From NCBI RefSeq assembly GCF_015207395.1, contig NZ_JADEWX010000005.1, positions 25,096 to 89,095 of the forward strand: DNA of 64,000 nt. The letters are read 5' to 3'. The notes beneath the pieces were generated by a model. The model ran no database searches. It was not told where the DNA came from and worked only from the letters and a program-made list of their open reading frames with translations. The translations under genes and the position numbers were made by a program. This document shows, one piece after another, positions 9,453 through 17,916 of the stretch. This stretch comes from Nodosilinea sp. LEGE 07088 (GTDB lineage Bacteria > Cyanobacteriota > Cyanobacteriia > Phormidesmidales > Phormidesmidaceae). Position 1 is the stretch's first letter; each line of letters starts with the position of its first letter.

Positions 9453-10238
9453 TTAGGTATCCTGGCCTAGCCAGCCTGCAAAGGATCCACAAAACTGCGG
9501 CAGCGTCAGGCTATGGAGGCCGCTGTCGAGCTCAGCTAGGGTGCGATCGGCGGCGGTGTTATAGCCCCAGTCGGCTAAAAACAGCACCACATCGCCTAGA
9601 TCTGGCTGGTGCTGAACCGCCTGGAGCGCTTTTACCCGGTCTTCGACAAACCACAGTGTTGCCTCGGGCTGATGGGCGGTAATCTGGCGCAGGGTCTCGT
9701 ACTTAGGTTGCTTGACCTCTTTGCCGAGAATGCGCTCCTGGGGGAGCGCCATGCCGCCCTGGGCCAGCAATTGCTGAATGAACCGCCCCTCTTTGGTGGA
9801 AATAATCACCAACTCAACCCCGGCGGCCTGGGCCTGCTGGAGGCGATCGATGACGCCGGGGTAAAATTGCTGGTAGCTGAGCCAGCCGTCAATGTCGCTG
9901 CCAATCCAGCGATCGCGCACTGCATCCACGGCCAGGGCCAGGGTACTGGGTTCCACCTGGGCCTGGGCCAGCAGTGCTGGCACTAGATCTGACCACCGGG
10001 CGAGAATTTCCTCATCGAGGGTTCCATTCACTAGCGCGTAAAGTACCAGCGGCATCTCCCAACCCGTCTCAACCACCGGACGCAGGGGATAAAACCGCTC
10101 AGCTAGCCCCGCTGGCGGCGTGGAGCTAGCGGGCTGAAACACCTCGATATAGGCCTTCCACGCCGACTGAAAATACTCCAGCAGCCCATCGCAGACCACA
10201 CCGTCAAAATCGAGCGCCAGAATATCGGGAGAAAGCAT
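9453..10238 (-). CDS. HAD-superfamily hydrolase
   Basis: About 261 residues from the ATG at 10238 (a TTG lies two codons upstream). HAD motif I is ALDFDGVVCDG with the two catalytic aspartates, motif II is VIISTKEG, a lysine of motif III follows in GKEVKQPKYE, and motif IV is WFVEDRV. The helical cap lies between motifs I and II. Such proteins are phosphatases or phosphoglycolate-phosphatase-like enzymes; the substrate cannot be read from sequence. It follows the carotenoid-type gene cruH on the same strand with a 140-bp gap, so co-transcription is possible but unproven. Confidence 0.85.
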   Translation of the reverse strand: MLSPDILALDFDGVVCDGLLEYFQSAWKAYIEVFQPASSTPPAGLAERFYPLRPVVETGWEMPLVLYALVNGTLDEEILARWSDLVPALLAQAQVEPSTLALAVDAVRDRWIGSDIDGWLSYQQFYPGVIDRLQQAQAAGVELVIISTKEGRFIQQLLAQGGMALPQERILGKEVKQPKYETLRQITAHQPEATLWFVEDRVKALQAVQHQPDLGDVVLFLADWGYNTAADRTLAELDSGLHSLTLPQFCGSFAGWLGQDT

Positions 10239-10378
10239 CGGCAAACGAGGGATAGGGGTTCAAGCTACAAGGTACAAGGTTTTAGGCCTAATCCTGAACC
10301 CACACCCTTAACCCCAATCGCTTTTCCCCAAAGCACTCACCTCAGCCCGATGCGGATTGCCCTAACGTCCCCGACTCC

Positions 10379-11521
10379 TCACTCTCCTCCCCCCGCCTGT
10401 TGCCGAATGAGCTGCTGGACTGCCGTCAGCGTGCGGTTGAGCTCGGGGCCTCGATAGGCGGGGTTTTGCTCAAAGGCCTGCTGCTCTTGTTCGAGCATGA
10501 GCACGTCTTCGCGCACCAGCCGCCGCAGCACGAAGCTGGCGGAGTTGGTAAACGATCGCTTAAAGAACCGCCGCACCGCCAGGGGAGATTTGTGTAGGTT
10601 GGGAAACCGTTCCAGTGACGTAAAGTGCAGCAGATAGGCGCGGGTGTGGGTTTCGCTCACGGGGCAAAACAGACAGTAGATCTTAAAATCATCCCCCAGG
10701 GTCGACATCCAGTGGGGGTAGTAGTAGTAGACATCTAGCGGCTCGGGGTGCAGCTGCCGCAGGGCCGGAATCAAGAGCTGACTGGCTGACCAAATTTTAT
10801 CAATCCGGTAGTAGCTCTCGGCGTCGTAGTGGGCATGGACGCGGGTATCGTCGGCCTCTAAGTCGGCCAGCACCGGATTGGCCCAGACCTGGGCACCACC
10901 GTGCAGGTGGCCATGGTACATGTCCATCAGGTTTTCAATTAAAAACGAGTAGTGGGCTCCTACGTCGATGGTGGCCAGCGAACCGATGAAGTTGAGGTGT
11001 GCCCACTCTGGCACGCCCATGGGCGCGACCTGCTCCGCCCGCTCGGCCTGGCCGGGAAACAGCCAGATGAAGCCATCCTGCTCCTTCACTGGATATCGCC
11101 GGAGGGTACAGGTGGGCAGCTTCTGCTGAGGCTCGAGATAGGGTACATGGGCACAGGTGCCGTCGGGGGCAAACTGCCAGCCGTGGTAAGCGCACATGAG
11201 GTTATCCCCCGCAACGGTGCCTTCGCTCAGCTTGACCTGGCGGTGGGGGCAGCGGTCTTCTACGGCGATGGGGTGGCCCGCGCGATCGCGGTAGAGCACA
11301 ATCGACTGATGCCACAGCGTTGCCGCTAGGGGGGCAGCGCCCAACTCTCTGCTCTGGGCCACCACATACCAGTGGTCAAGGTTGGGGCTCAGTCGCCGTA
11401 GGGGGAGACTCTGCGCCGCTGCCGCTGCTGTCATATGGATAGCTGTCATAGGGATAGCAGAGTTGGCTAAATCAGTGGTGTTCGATGTCGCTGCTGTTGT
11501 TTGTTGGTTTAATCCATCCAT
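10379..11521 (-). CDS. cruH: Rieske non-heme iron oxygenase, probable CruH (synechoxanthin C-18 oxidation)
   Basis: 380 residues. A Rieske [2Fe-2S] domain has ligands in CPHRQVKL and CAYHGW (about residues 88-110). A catalytic domain has the mononuclear iron site in ENLMDMYHGHLHGG (His/His/Asp type). In the synechoxanthin pathway described for Synechococcus PCC 7002, a Rieske oxygenase (CruH) oxidises the C-18 methyls of the aromatic carotene made by CruE. The gene lies 54 bp downstream of the CruE-like gene on the same strand, which is the main reason for the name. A pheophorbide-oxygenase-like role is the alternative. Several N-terminal ATGs make the exact start uncertain. Confidence 0.65.
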   Translation of the reverse strand: MDGLNQQTTAATSNTTDLANSAIPMTAIHMTAAAAAQSLPLRRLSPNLDHWYVVAQSRELGAAPLAATLWHQSIVLYRDRAGHPIAVEDRCPHRQVKLSEGTVAGDNLMCAYHGWQFAPDGTCAHVPYLEPQQKLPTCTLRRYPVKEQDGFIWLFPGQAERAEQVAPMGVPEWAHLNFIGSLATIDVGAHYSFLIENLMDMYHGHLHGGAQVWANPVLADLEADDTRVHAHYDAESYYRIDKIWSASQLLIPALRQLHPEPLDVYYYYPHWMSTLGDDFKIYCLFCPVSETHTRAYLLHFTSLERFPNLHKSPLAVRRFFKRSFTNSASFVLRRLVREDVLMLEQEQQAFEQNPAYRGPELNRTLTAVQQLIRQQAGGGE

Positions 11522-11575
11522 GCTCAGACCTGCCCTATTGTCTCAAGACGAGTCGCTGGCTCCTGGAGCCAGCGC

Positions 11576-13531
11576 TTAAATTTTGAGTACCCCCTCCGGG
11601 TCAACCGAGAGAATAGTGCGCCGCTGCACCCCCTCGCGCTCTAAGATAGCGTTGGCGGCCAGTAAACCGCTGCTGACGGCCCGCTCCATCAGCCCGCAGG
11701 GGAAGGGCATGCGCACCCAGTCGCCCGCAAATAACAGGTTGGCGGCGGCGGTTGTGGTCTGGGGCCGATTGGCAAAGCTGCCCGGGGGGAAACCCGCAAA
11801 GTTTTTTTGGTTGACCAACTGCCGATGCAGCACCGTGGCCGCTTTTAGTTCGGGGACGATTTCGTACAGCTCGGCCTCAAAGGTATTGAGAATATCGGCC
11901 TGGGTCGGGAAGTCTTTTTCTTTATAGCAGTAGGCATGCAGCTCGACTACGCTACCTCCGGTGCGCTCGCCCCAGGCAATGTAGTCATCCTGAATGCGGT
12001 GGTAGAGGGTGATGCTGTCGGTCAGGCGGTAGCCCGAGAGGGAGGTAAACCAGCTGTGCTCCCAGTCGAAGTCGCGATCGAGCCAAAAACGAGCTACGGC
12101 GAAGGGGTCAGCGACCTGAAGTTGATCGACCTGGGAGACCAGGGTGGGCTCCACCTCGCCCTCGGAGAGGGCAAACAGCGCCTTAATGCCAGGAATATCG
12201 GCGGCCATAATGTAGTAGTCGGCGGTTAGGTGCTGGGCGCTGGCTCCTGAGTCGGCGTTGGCGGCGATTAACTGCACGCGATCGCCCTCCCGCTGAAGCA
12301 GGGTAAATGCGCTCAGATTTTCCCGCGCGGGGCCCGCTAATACCTCTCCGTTGTTGGCATAGGCCGCTCCGTGGCAGGGACAGAGATAGCCCCCATTGGT
12401 GCCCAACTCGACCTGGCGCTGCACGCTACAGCCCTGGTGAGTGCAGGTGAGCGACAGGGCCGTAGTGGCCCCCGGTGCCACCGAGTAGAGGTTATCGCCA
12501 GCCCCGAAGTATTCCAGGGTTTCTGAGCTGAGCAGCGGATTGCGCTCGACCCAAAAGGGCACTGGATTGGTGGCGACACTACCCGCCTGATAGGTAACCC
12601 CGGCTACCTGACCCGATTGCCAGGCCACCTGGCTGACGGTCATGCCAGTGAGCACCTGGCCACCGTTGGCCGCGATCGCCTCAACCATGGGGTCAACCAG
12701 CGATCGCCCCATATCCTGACGGGTGCCATTGAAAGCTAGCCCCTCAGGGTTGCCAAAGAAGTAGAAGTGGAAGAACTGCATCAGTTCCCCGGCGCTGAGC
12801 CGATCGGGGGCGTTGAGGCTCGACTTAGCAAAGGGCAAAAAGTAGAGGTCGTAAAGCCCCTGGGGGAAGTCGTCAGCCACCCATTCGGCCACCGACAGCT
12901 GATCGAGGCGGTCGTAGGTCTGGGGGTTGCGAAAACCGGTAATTTCTCGAAACACCTGGAGGTGCTTCAGGTGGGTCAGGTTGATGCCCCACTTCAGCCG
13001 ATTCGATGACGAGATGGCCAGATCGATTACATTCCACGGAAATGCCGAGCTGCTGGGGCGAAAGACTTCGGGGCTATAGCCCTCTTTGTAGACCAACGAG
13101 TAGTAGTCGAGAGACTTAAAGTTCTGTCGAATATTGAGCTCGTTGACTAGGCCAAACAGGTTGTAGTACTGCGGAAAAAAGCCGTGGAAGCCGTGTTCCA
13201 TCATGAAGGACTCGTCGCCCACCTGAATTGGCCAGCTGGCAATTTTGCCGCCCAGCTGGGGCGATCGCTCTAGCAGCGTCACCGCTACGCCCCGCTGGCT
13301 CAGTTCGTAGGCCGCCGCCAGGCCCGCCAGGCCGCCGCCGATGACGACTGCCGTTTTGGGCTGCCCCACCTGGGTCGGTAGCGCCAGCCGATCTTGCTGA
13401 AACACCGTAGGCTGAGGCTTGCTCAGCCGTGAATAGCTCAGCAACGCCGCAATACCCCCCACTCCAAAGAGTTTGAGTACATGACGGCGAGCCAGGGTTT
13501 GGGCAAACAGCCCCTCTAAAGATTGACTCAT
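11576..13531 (-). CDS. cruE: FAD-dependent carotenoid desaturase/methyltransferase with Rieske insert, probable CruE
   Basis: 651 residues. A possible twin-arginine-like start (RRHVLKLFGVGGIAALL) precedes a dinucleotide fold VVIGGGLAGLAAAYELSQRG and LERSPQLGGKIAS, as in phytoene-desaturase-type enzymes. A Rieske insert with CTHQGCS and CPCHGAAY lies at about 350-400. The C-terminal FAD motif is LLFAGDWVRMPFP. A Rieske cluster inside a CrtU-type desaturase is characteristic of beta-carotene desaturase/methyltransferases that aromatise the ionone rings (CrtU/CruE). With the downstream cruH-like gene it would form a synechoxanthin operon. The product identity is inferred; no pigment data exist here. 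Confidence 0.7.
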   Translation of the reverse strand: MSQSLEGLFAQTLARRHVLKLFGVGGIAALLSYSRLSKPQPTVFQQDRLALPTQVGQPKTAVVIGGGLAGLAAAYELSQRGVAVTLLERSPQLGGKIASWPIQVGDESFMMEHGFHGFFPQYYNLFGLVNELNIRQNFKSLDYYSLVYKEGYSPEVFRPSSSAFPWNVIDLAISSSNRLKWGINLTHLKHLQVFREITGFRNPQTYDRLDQLSVAEWVADDFPQGLYDLYFLPFAKSSLNAPDRLSAGELMQFFHFYFFGNPEGLAFNGTRQDMGRSLVDPMVEAIAANGGQVLTGMTVSQVAWQSGQVAGVTYQAGSVATNPVPFWVERNPLLSSETLEYFGAGDNLYSVAPGATTALSLTCTHQGCSVQRQVELGTNGGYLCPCHGAAYANNGEVLAGPARENLSAFTLLQREGDRVQLIAANADSGASAQHLTADYYIMAADIPGIKALFALSEGEVEPTLVSQVDQLQVADPFAVARFWLDRDFDWEHSWFTSLSGYRLTDSITLYHRIQDDYIAWGERTGGSVVELHAYCYKEKDFPTQADILNTFEAELYEIVPELKAATVLHRQLVNQKNFAGFPPGSFANRPQTTTAAANLLFAGDWVRMPFPCGLMERAVSSGLLAANAILEREGVQRRTILSVDPEGVLKI

Positions 13532-13562
13532 CAGTTTCGGTCTTTGCTTAGGTCAGACTCAG

Positions 13563-13583
13563 TTTCTGGGATTTTCCCAGAAA
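13563..13583 (-). promoter_or_regulatory. Hairpin in the cruE 5' region
   Basis: A 9-bp perfect stem TTTCTGGGA / TCCCAGAAA with a 3-base loop lies about 30 bp upstream of the cruE start. A second 6-bp hairpin (CCTCTC / GAGAGG) lies at 13622-13639. There is no T-run on the minus strand, so an operator or leader hairpin is more likely than a terminator. Confidence 0.35.
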
Positions 13584-13736
13584 CCTGTGTGGAGAGCGAC
13601 TTCGGCATTACGGTAACACAGCCTCTCGGCCAAGAGAGGGAGCATCCGCAGCCCCCGGCCAAAGAGGGAGGATGCCCACGTGAAACACGTTTATTGACTG
13701 TAATATTAAGTTGCCTTTACAGTCTACTCATCCTCA

Positions 13737-14510
13737 ATGAAATACGTACGAGAGACCCTAGCCGTTGCCCAACGCATTCTGGTGGAGCTGGGGCGACGGC
13801 GGCGGAGTCTGGTATTTTGGGCCATATTCCCGGTGGTGCTGCTGGTGCTCAACAGCCTGATTTTGCAGGAGCGCCTGCAGATTTCCCTGGCTGACGCCTA
13901 TACCCAGGCGGCACCGGCCACCCTGGTGGGGGCGGCGCTGTTTTTTAGCGGGCTGGGGGGCAGTGTGGCAACGGTGGTGTCTGAACGCGAGCAACAGACG
14001 CTCAAACGCCTGTTTTTGTCGCCCCTGAGCGGGGTGTCGTATTTCTTAGGCATTTGCTTGGCCTACGGGGTGATTGGCTTGGTGCAGGCGGGGCTGGTCT
14101 ATGCGATCGCCCTGTTCCAGGGAGCCACCCTCAACGGCAACCCCCTGGCCAACCTGCTGATTGTGGGGCTCAGCATTGCCGCCTATGTCGGCGTGGGATT
14201 TGTGCTCGGCACCCAGCTGGCCCGCCGCACCGAAGATGTCAATGCGCTGATTGCGGCCTTTGGCATTCCCCTGATGATTTTGGGCGGCACCTTTTTGCCG
14301 ACGGCCTTTTTTCCCGATTCCCTGGCGCGGCTGACTCGGTTCAACCCTATCTACCACATGATTGAGGCCCTGGCCGGAGTCGTGGTGCAGGGTGACACCC
14401 TCAACGATGTAGGCAATCATGTCAGATTCTTGGCTATTTTTGCCGTTGCTATGGTGGTGGCTGGGTGGCTGTCTTATCGCCGCATGGTGCGGGTCGAACG
14501 CCAGCTTTGA
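13737..14510 (+). CDS. ABC-2 type transporter permease
   Basis: 257 residues with about six membrane helices, starting with a basic cytoplasmic N-terminus (LGRRRRS) and a first helix FWAIFPVVLLVLNSLIL. The conserved ABC-2 pattern is present: an SEREQQTLKRLFLSPLS cytoplasmic loop and LMILGGTFLPTAFFP before the last helices. It exports an unknown lipid, polysaccharide or drug substrate. The partner ATPase is not adjacent, so it must be encoded elsewhere. The next gene starts 9 bp downstream on the same strand. Confidence 0.85.
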   Translation: MKYVRETLAVAQRILVELGRRRRSLVFWAIFPVVLLVLNSLILQERLQISLADAYTQAAPATLVGAALFFSGLGGSVATVVSEREQQTLKRLFLSPLSGVSYFLGICLAYGVIGLVQAGLVYAIALFQGATLNGNPLANLLIVGLSIAAYVGVGFVLGTQLARRTEDVNALIAAFGIPLMILGGTFLPTAFFPDSLARLTRFNPIYHMIEALAGVVVQGDTLNDVGNHVRFLAIFAVAMVVAGWLSYRRMVRVERQL

Positions 14511-14519
14511 GGTCTAACT

Positions 14520-15365
14520 ATGAGTGCTCATCTCCCTGTCTTAGTCATTGTCCATCAAAAAACCTCTACCCCCGGCCTGGTCGGAGACTTGCTGTGCGCC
14601 CTCGGGTTTACCCTCGATCTTCGCTGCCCGGCCATGGCCCACCCCCTGCCCGATACCCTAGACCACCACAGCGGTGTCGTAATTTTTGGTGGCCCCATGA
14701 GCGCTAACGACGACCACATAGCGTTCATTCGCCAGGAGCTCGACTGGATACCGACGGTGCTGGCTGCCGGCAAACCCTATCTGGGCATCTGTTTAGGAGC
14801 CCAGTTGTTAGCCCGTGCCCTGGGGGCAAGGGTCGCCCCTCACCCCGCTGGTCAGCGAGAAATTGGCTACTACCCCATCGTGCCGACCACCCTTGGACAG
14901 GAACTGCTGCCGACTCCACTGATGGTTTACCAGTGGCACCAAGAGGGCTTTGATCTGCCTTGGGGCAGCCAGCTGTTGGCGACGGGCCAGACTTTTCCTC
15001 ATCAGGTGTTTCGCTACGGGCAGCGGGCCTACGGGCTCCAGTTTCATCCTGAGATCACCACGGCGATGGTTAATCACTGGACCACCGAAGGTGCCGATCA
15101 ATTAACCTGCCCTGGGGCCCAAGGGCGGGGCCATCATTTAAGCCAGCACCGGCTCTATGGCCCCGCGATAGAGAGCTGGCTGGGGCAGTTTTTGGCCGAT
15201 TGGCTTGGAGTGACTGCTCAGATACCGGGAACTCAGGGGCAGGAGCTATCTGACCCCTTTGCTGTCGGTGCGGTAGAGGCCGGTTTTGCTGACGCCGCCG
15301 CCGCCGCCGCTCTATTCAATCTGATCAACCCCTTGGCTGAGCCAGGCCCGCCGCCCGCAGGCTAA
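14520..15365 (+). CDS. Class I glutamine amidotransferase
   Basis: 281 residues. The triad context is complete: the nucleophile elbow LGICLGAQLLA (Cys at about 84), and YGLQFHPEIT with the His and Glu. The N-terminal part has VVIFGGPMSANDD, typical of stand-alone GMP-synthase-like amidotransferases. The ammonia acceptor is unknown. The last ~60 residues (alanine-rich) extend past the usual domain. It follows the ABC permease by 9 bp, suggesting co-transcription without an evident functional link. Confidence 0.9.
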   Translation: MSAHLPVLVIVHQKTSTPGLVGDLLCALGFTLDLRCPAMAHPLPDTLDHHSGVVIFGGPMSANDDHIAFIRQELDWIPTVLAAGKPYLGICLGAQLLARALGARVAPHPAGQREIGYYPIVPTTLGQELLPTPLMVYQWHQEGFDLPWGSQLLATGQTFPHQVFRYGQRAYGLQFHPEITTAMVNHWTTEGADQLTCPGAQGRGHHLSQHRLYGPAIESWLGQFLADWLGVTAQIPGTQGQELSDPFAVGAVEAGFADAAAAAALFNLINPLAEPGPPPAG

Positions 15366-15438
15366 AGCTGTGACAGGATGTCATCGGTGGGATTGTTGGA
15401 TACAGGTATGCCCCAAGAATTCCACGTCTGTACTTAGG

Positions 15439-15456
15439 GGCAAACGGCCGTTTGCC
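15439..15456. promoter_or_regulatory. 18-bp perfect palindrome in a 474-bp gap
   Basis: GGCAAACGGCCGTTTGCC is perfectly self-complementary, 73 bp after the amidotransferase stop and 400 bp before the DUF2949 start. It could be an operator for a dimeric regulator or a weak terminator without a T-run. Apart from this, a small CCCTG/CAGGG hairpin near 15711-15723 and the promoter at 15762, I see nothing in the 15366-15839 gap. Confidence 0.45.
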
Positions 15457-15761
15457 TTTACCCAATTCATGCCACCATTCAGCAACGCCCCCTCGGTGGA
15501 GGCCGCTTGCGATCGCCCCATGATTTCAACTAAATGTTAAGGGTTTCAAATTTCCGTAACGGATGGCCTGAGATTATGGGTCACGTTTGGGCATCTTTTA
15601 TTACATCGATAGGCGGCTAATACTGAGCTGAGGCTCCTGGTATTGGCCACAATAGTCAATCCTCTTCTAGAAAATAAGGGGATGTAGTCTAGCCCTAGCT
15701 TGAGGCAGTGCCCTGCGGCAGGGTGTGATCAAAGTTCGGTTAACCCAATTCAAAATTCATG

Positions 15762-15789
15762 TTGCCACTGAGGCATCCTTGTGTAGAAT
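15762..15789 (+). promoter_or_regulatory. Candidate sigma70-type promoter of the DUF2949 gene
   Basis: TTGCCA (15762-15767) and TAGAAT (15784-15789) are separated by 16 bp and lie about 50 bp upstream of the start codon. A strong ribosome binding site, AAGGAGG, sits at 15824-15830. Confidence 0.5.
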
Positions 15790-15839
15790 CGTGGGCAACA
15801 TCCTGTCAACCCTAGCGACCTTTAAGGAGGTGAGACTCT

Positions 15840-16031
15840 ATGGCGGTAAGCATGCATCCTAATTTAATTCGCTTTTTGCAAGACGACCTGGCAATTTCTA
15901 CGGCCTCAATCCAGGTTGCGCTTAAGCATAGCGAGCAAGACCCCGGCCCGTTGCCGATGATTCTCTGGCAGTATGGTTTAGTCACCCTTGAGCAACTAGA
16001 ACAGATCTATGACTGGATGGAAGCGGCCTAG
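15840..16031 (+). CDS. DUF2949 small protein
   Basis: 63 residues with the family pattern: LIRFLQDDLAIS, a central LPMILWQYGLVTLEQLEQIYDW. This helical family is common in cyanobacteria and its function is unknown; the second half resembles a small winged-helix or MshEN-like segment. The start is fixed by AAGGAGG nine bases upstream of the ATG. It is monocistronic, with its own promoter. Confidence 0.85.
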   Translation: MAVSMHPNLIRFLQDDLAISTASIQVALKHSEQDPGPLPMILWQYGLVTLEQLEQIYDWMEAA

Positions 16032-16231
16032 GCCCAAAGCAATTTGGCTTGAACTCCCCTAAGAGGCGTAGCACCGGCTGCGCCTCTTGTTCGTTTTAGG
16101 GACGTTTTTGGCATTACTCAAACCCTAGTACCGAAAGGCAGAAGTAAGAAGGCAAAAGGCAGAACGGGAATTCCAAGTCTCACCAGGGTTTCCGCGTTGG
16201 CAAATAGGTGGGTTATTTCCGCTGCACAACG

Positions 16232-17353
16232 CTATAAATTGGCCAAAGCGTCACGAATAGCTAGGGCGGTGGCCGGTGCCAGCAGGACACCGTTGCGGTA
16301 GTGGCCGGTGGCTAACCAGAGATTGCTGTAGCCGGTAAGGGGTTGAATAATGGGGGCCGCTTGGCCCTGGGGGCGGGGGCGGAGGCCAAACCAGCGATCG
16401 CCGATCTCAGCCTCTGCCAGACCTGGGCAGTAAGCCACGGCAGCCCTCAGAACCTGATCTAGCCGGGCGATTTTGGGCTGCATCGCCAGCGCCTCCTCTA
16501 GAGTAGTGCCGGGGGGAAATTCGACCGTAGCGCCCACCCAGTAGTCGCCATTGCCCAGGGGCACGAGGTGAATATCGTTGCCGTTGACTACGGGCTGAAA
16601 GCCTGGCTGCCCGAGGGGTGCATCCCTATGCAGGCGCAGGGCCTGACCGAGCACCGGGCCAATGGCGATGGGTTGGCCCAGGTCTTGGGTCAGGGGCAGC
16701 GTGCCTAACCCCGTAGCCATGATGACAACATCGGTGGGGTGGGTTTGGGCGGTAGTCTGTACCGCAGTACAGAGGCTATCTGCTGCGGCCCCGGTCGGTC
16801 TGGCTACATCAAACCCGACCACGGCTTCCCCGCAGTAAAATGTCACTCCCTTGGCTCTGGCCCCAGCCACCAGGGCGTGGGTTAGCTCGGTGGGGCTGAC
16901 CTGAAAGTCTTGGGGGGAGTAGATGCCAGCGGCAATGGCATCGGTGTTGAGGTGGGGGGCGCGATCGCGCAATTGCTCAGGCGACCAAATCTCTAGCCGA
17001 TACCCCTGGCGCTGGCGAATTGCCTGAAGAGACTGCCATCGAGGCAGCTCGCTAGCCTCAAAACAGAGGCTCACAATACCCTGGGTATTGTGCTGAATAG
17101 GCTGCCCTATCAGCGCTTCTAGCTCGGGAATTAAGGTTTGATAGCGCTGCAGGCTGCGCTCGCGTAGCCACCAGTTACGGCCCTTTACCTTATGGCTAAT
17201 GACTGCCATGGCTACCCCCAGGGCGGCGGTGGTAGATCCCTGGGCTGGTTCAGCGCGATCGATGACCGTGACCTGAAACTCGGGGTTGAGGCTGAGCTCG
17301 TAGGCGATCGCCGCCCCCACCACGCCGCAGCCGATAATCGTGATTCGTTTCAA
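16232..17353 (-). CDS. FAD-dependent oxidoreductase, DAO/ThiO-like
   Basis: 373 residues. N-terminal FAD motif ITIIGCGVVGAAIAYELS, a substrate-domain middle, and the C-terminal GHYRNGVLLAPATA that closes the FAD site in glycine-oxidase/ThiO-like enzymes. It probably oxidises an amino acid or other secondary amine, giving H2O2 or feeding thiamine thiazole synthesis. No thi gene is adjacent, so ThiO itself is not claimed. Its start is 20 bp from the psbQ stop on the same strand. Confidence 0.85.
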   Translation of the reverse strand: MKRITIIGCGVVGAAIAYELSLNPEFQVTVIDRAEPAQGSTTAALGVAMAVISHKVKGRNWWLRERSLQRYQTLIPELEALIGQPIQHNTQGIVSLCFEASELPRWQSLQAIRQRQGYRLEIWSPEQLRDRAPHLNTDAIAAGIYSPQDFQVSPTELTHALVAGARAKGVTFYCGEAVVGFDVARPTGAAADSLCTAVQTTAQTHPTDVVIMATGLGTLPLTQDLGQPIAIGPVLGQALRLHRDAPLGQPGFQPVVNGNDIHLVPLGNGDYWVGATVEFPPGTTLEEALAMQPKIARLDQVLRAAVAYCPGLAEAEIGDRWFGLRPRPQGQAAPIIQPLTGYSNLWLATGHYRNGVLLAPATALAIRDALANL

Positions 17354-17373
17354 GGTGAAGGGATTAAGGCCGT

Positions 17374-17820
17374 CTATTGGAAGGTGGGAACCAGGCTCAA
17401 AAAGGAATCAAAATCATCCAGAGCATTGCGGTACTCCTGGCCCGCTACCACCTGCTGATTGTTGGCAGCGGCTTCATCGAGGCGCTCCAGGTGAGCATAG
17501 AGATCTTGGGCCAGGGCCTTAGCCTGGGGCTGATCTTTGGTGAGCAGGGTGGCAGCTAGGCGGTTCACCCGGGTGCGCAGTTCGCCCATGGGGCCGTGGA
17601 TAAAGCTTTGCACATCGACCCAGTCTTTTTGCTGAATGGAGCCCTCCAACTCTGGGAAGCGATCGCGCAGACTGGCCACCGCAGGGCTATAGAGCTCTAC
17701 CTGCTGCAAAATCTCTGGAGTATAGGTGGTTGGGATCTTAGCCGCCGGACTACCGCAGGCCACCAGGCAAGTTGCCACGATTGCCAGCACAATTCCCAAA
17801 AGAGGTCTAAAGCGTCCCAT
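17374..17820 (-). CDS. psbQ: Photosystem II lipoprotein PsbQ
   Basis: PsbQ is a lumenal lipoprotein that stabilises the oxygen-evolving side and dimer of photosystem II. 148 residues: a signal peptide ending in LVAC with the lipidated Cys at 22, then the four-helix-bundle domain with VASLRDRFPELEGSIQQKDWVDVQSFIHGP, MGELRTRVNRLA and the conserved C-terminal ALDDFDSFLSLVP. Length matches cyanobacterial PsbQ. It lies between folP upstream and the flavoprotein gene downstream, all on the minus strand. Confidence 0.93.
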   Translation of the reverse strand: MGRFRPLLGIVLAIVATCLVACGSPAAKIPTTYTPEILQQVELYSPAVASLRDRFPELEGSIQQKDWVDVQSFIHGPMGELRTRVNRLAATLLTKDQPQAKALAQDLYAHLERLDEAAANNQQVVAGQEYRNALDDFDSFLSLVPTFQ

Positions 17821-17916
17821 AGTTACCTTTTACGCGTTCTTTCCCGTCGTCCTTATCTTACGTTGGGATGGGGGCGTTATGAAGCATAGGAAGGGATATG
17901 GCGCGATGGCGTTCCC

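Noticed and set aside
13555..13640. Further copy of the 108-bp MITE-like element
   Set aside because: It shares only a TTTCTGG-like hairpin word; ends and core do not match.
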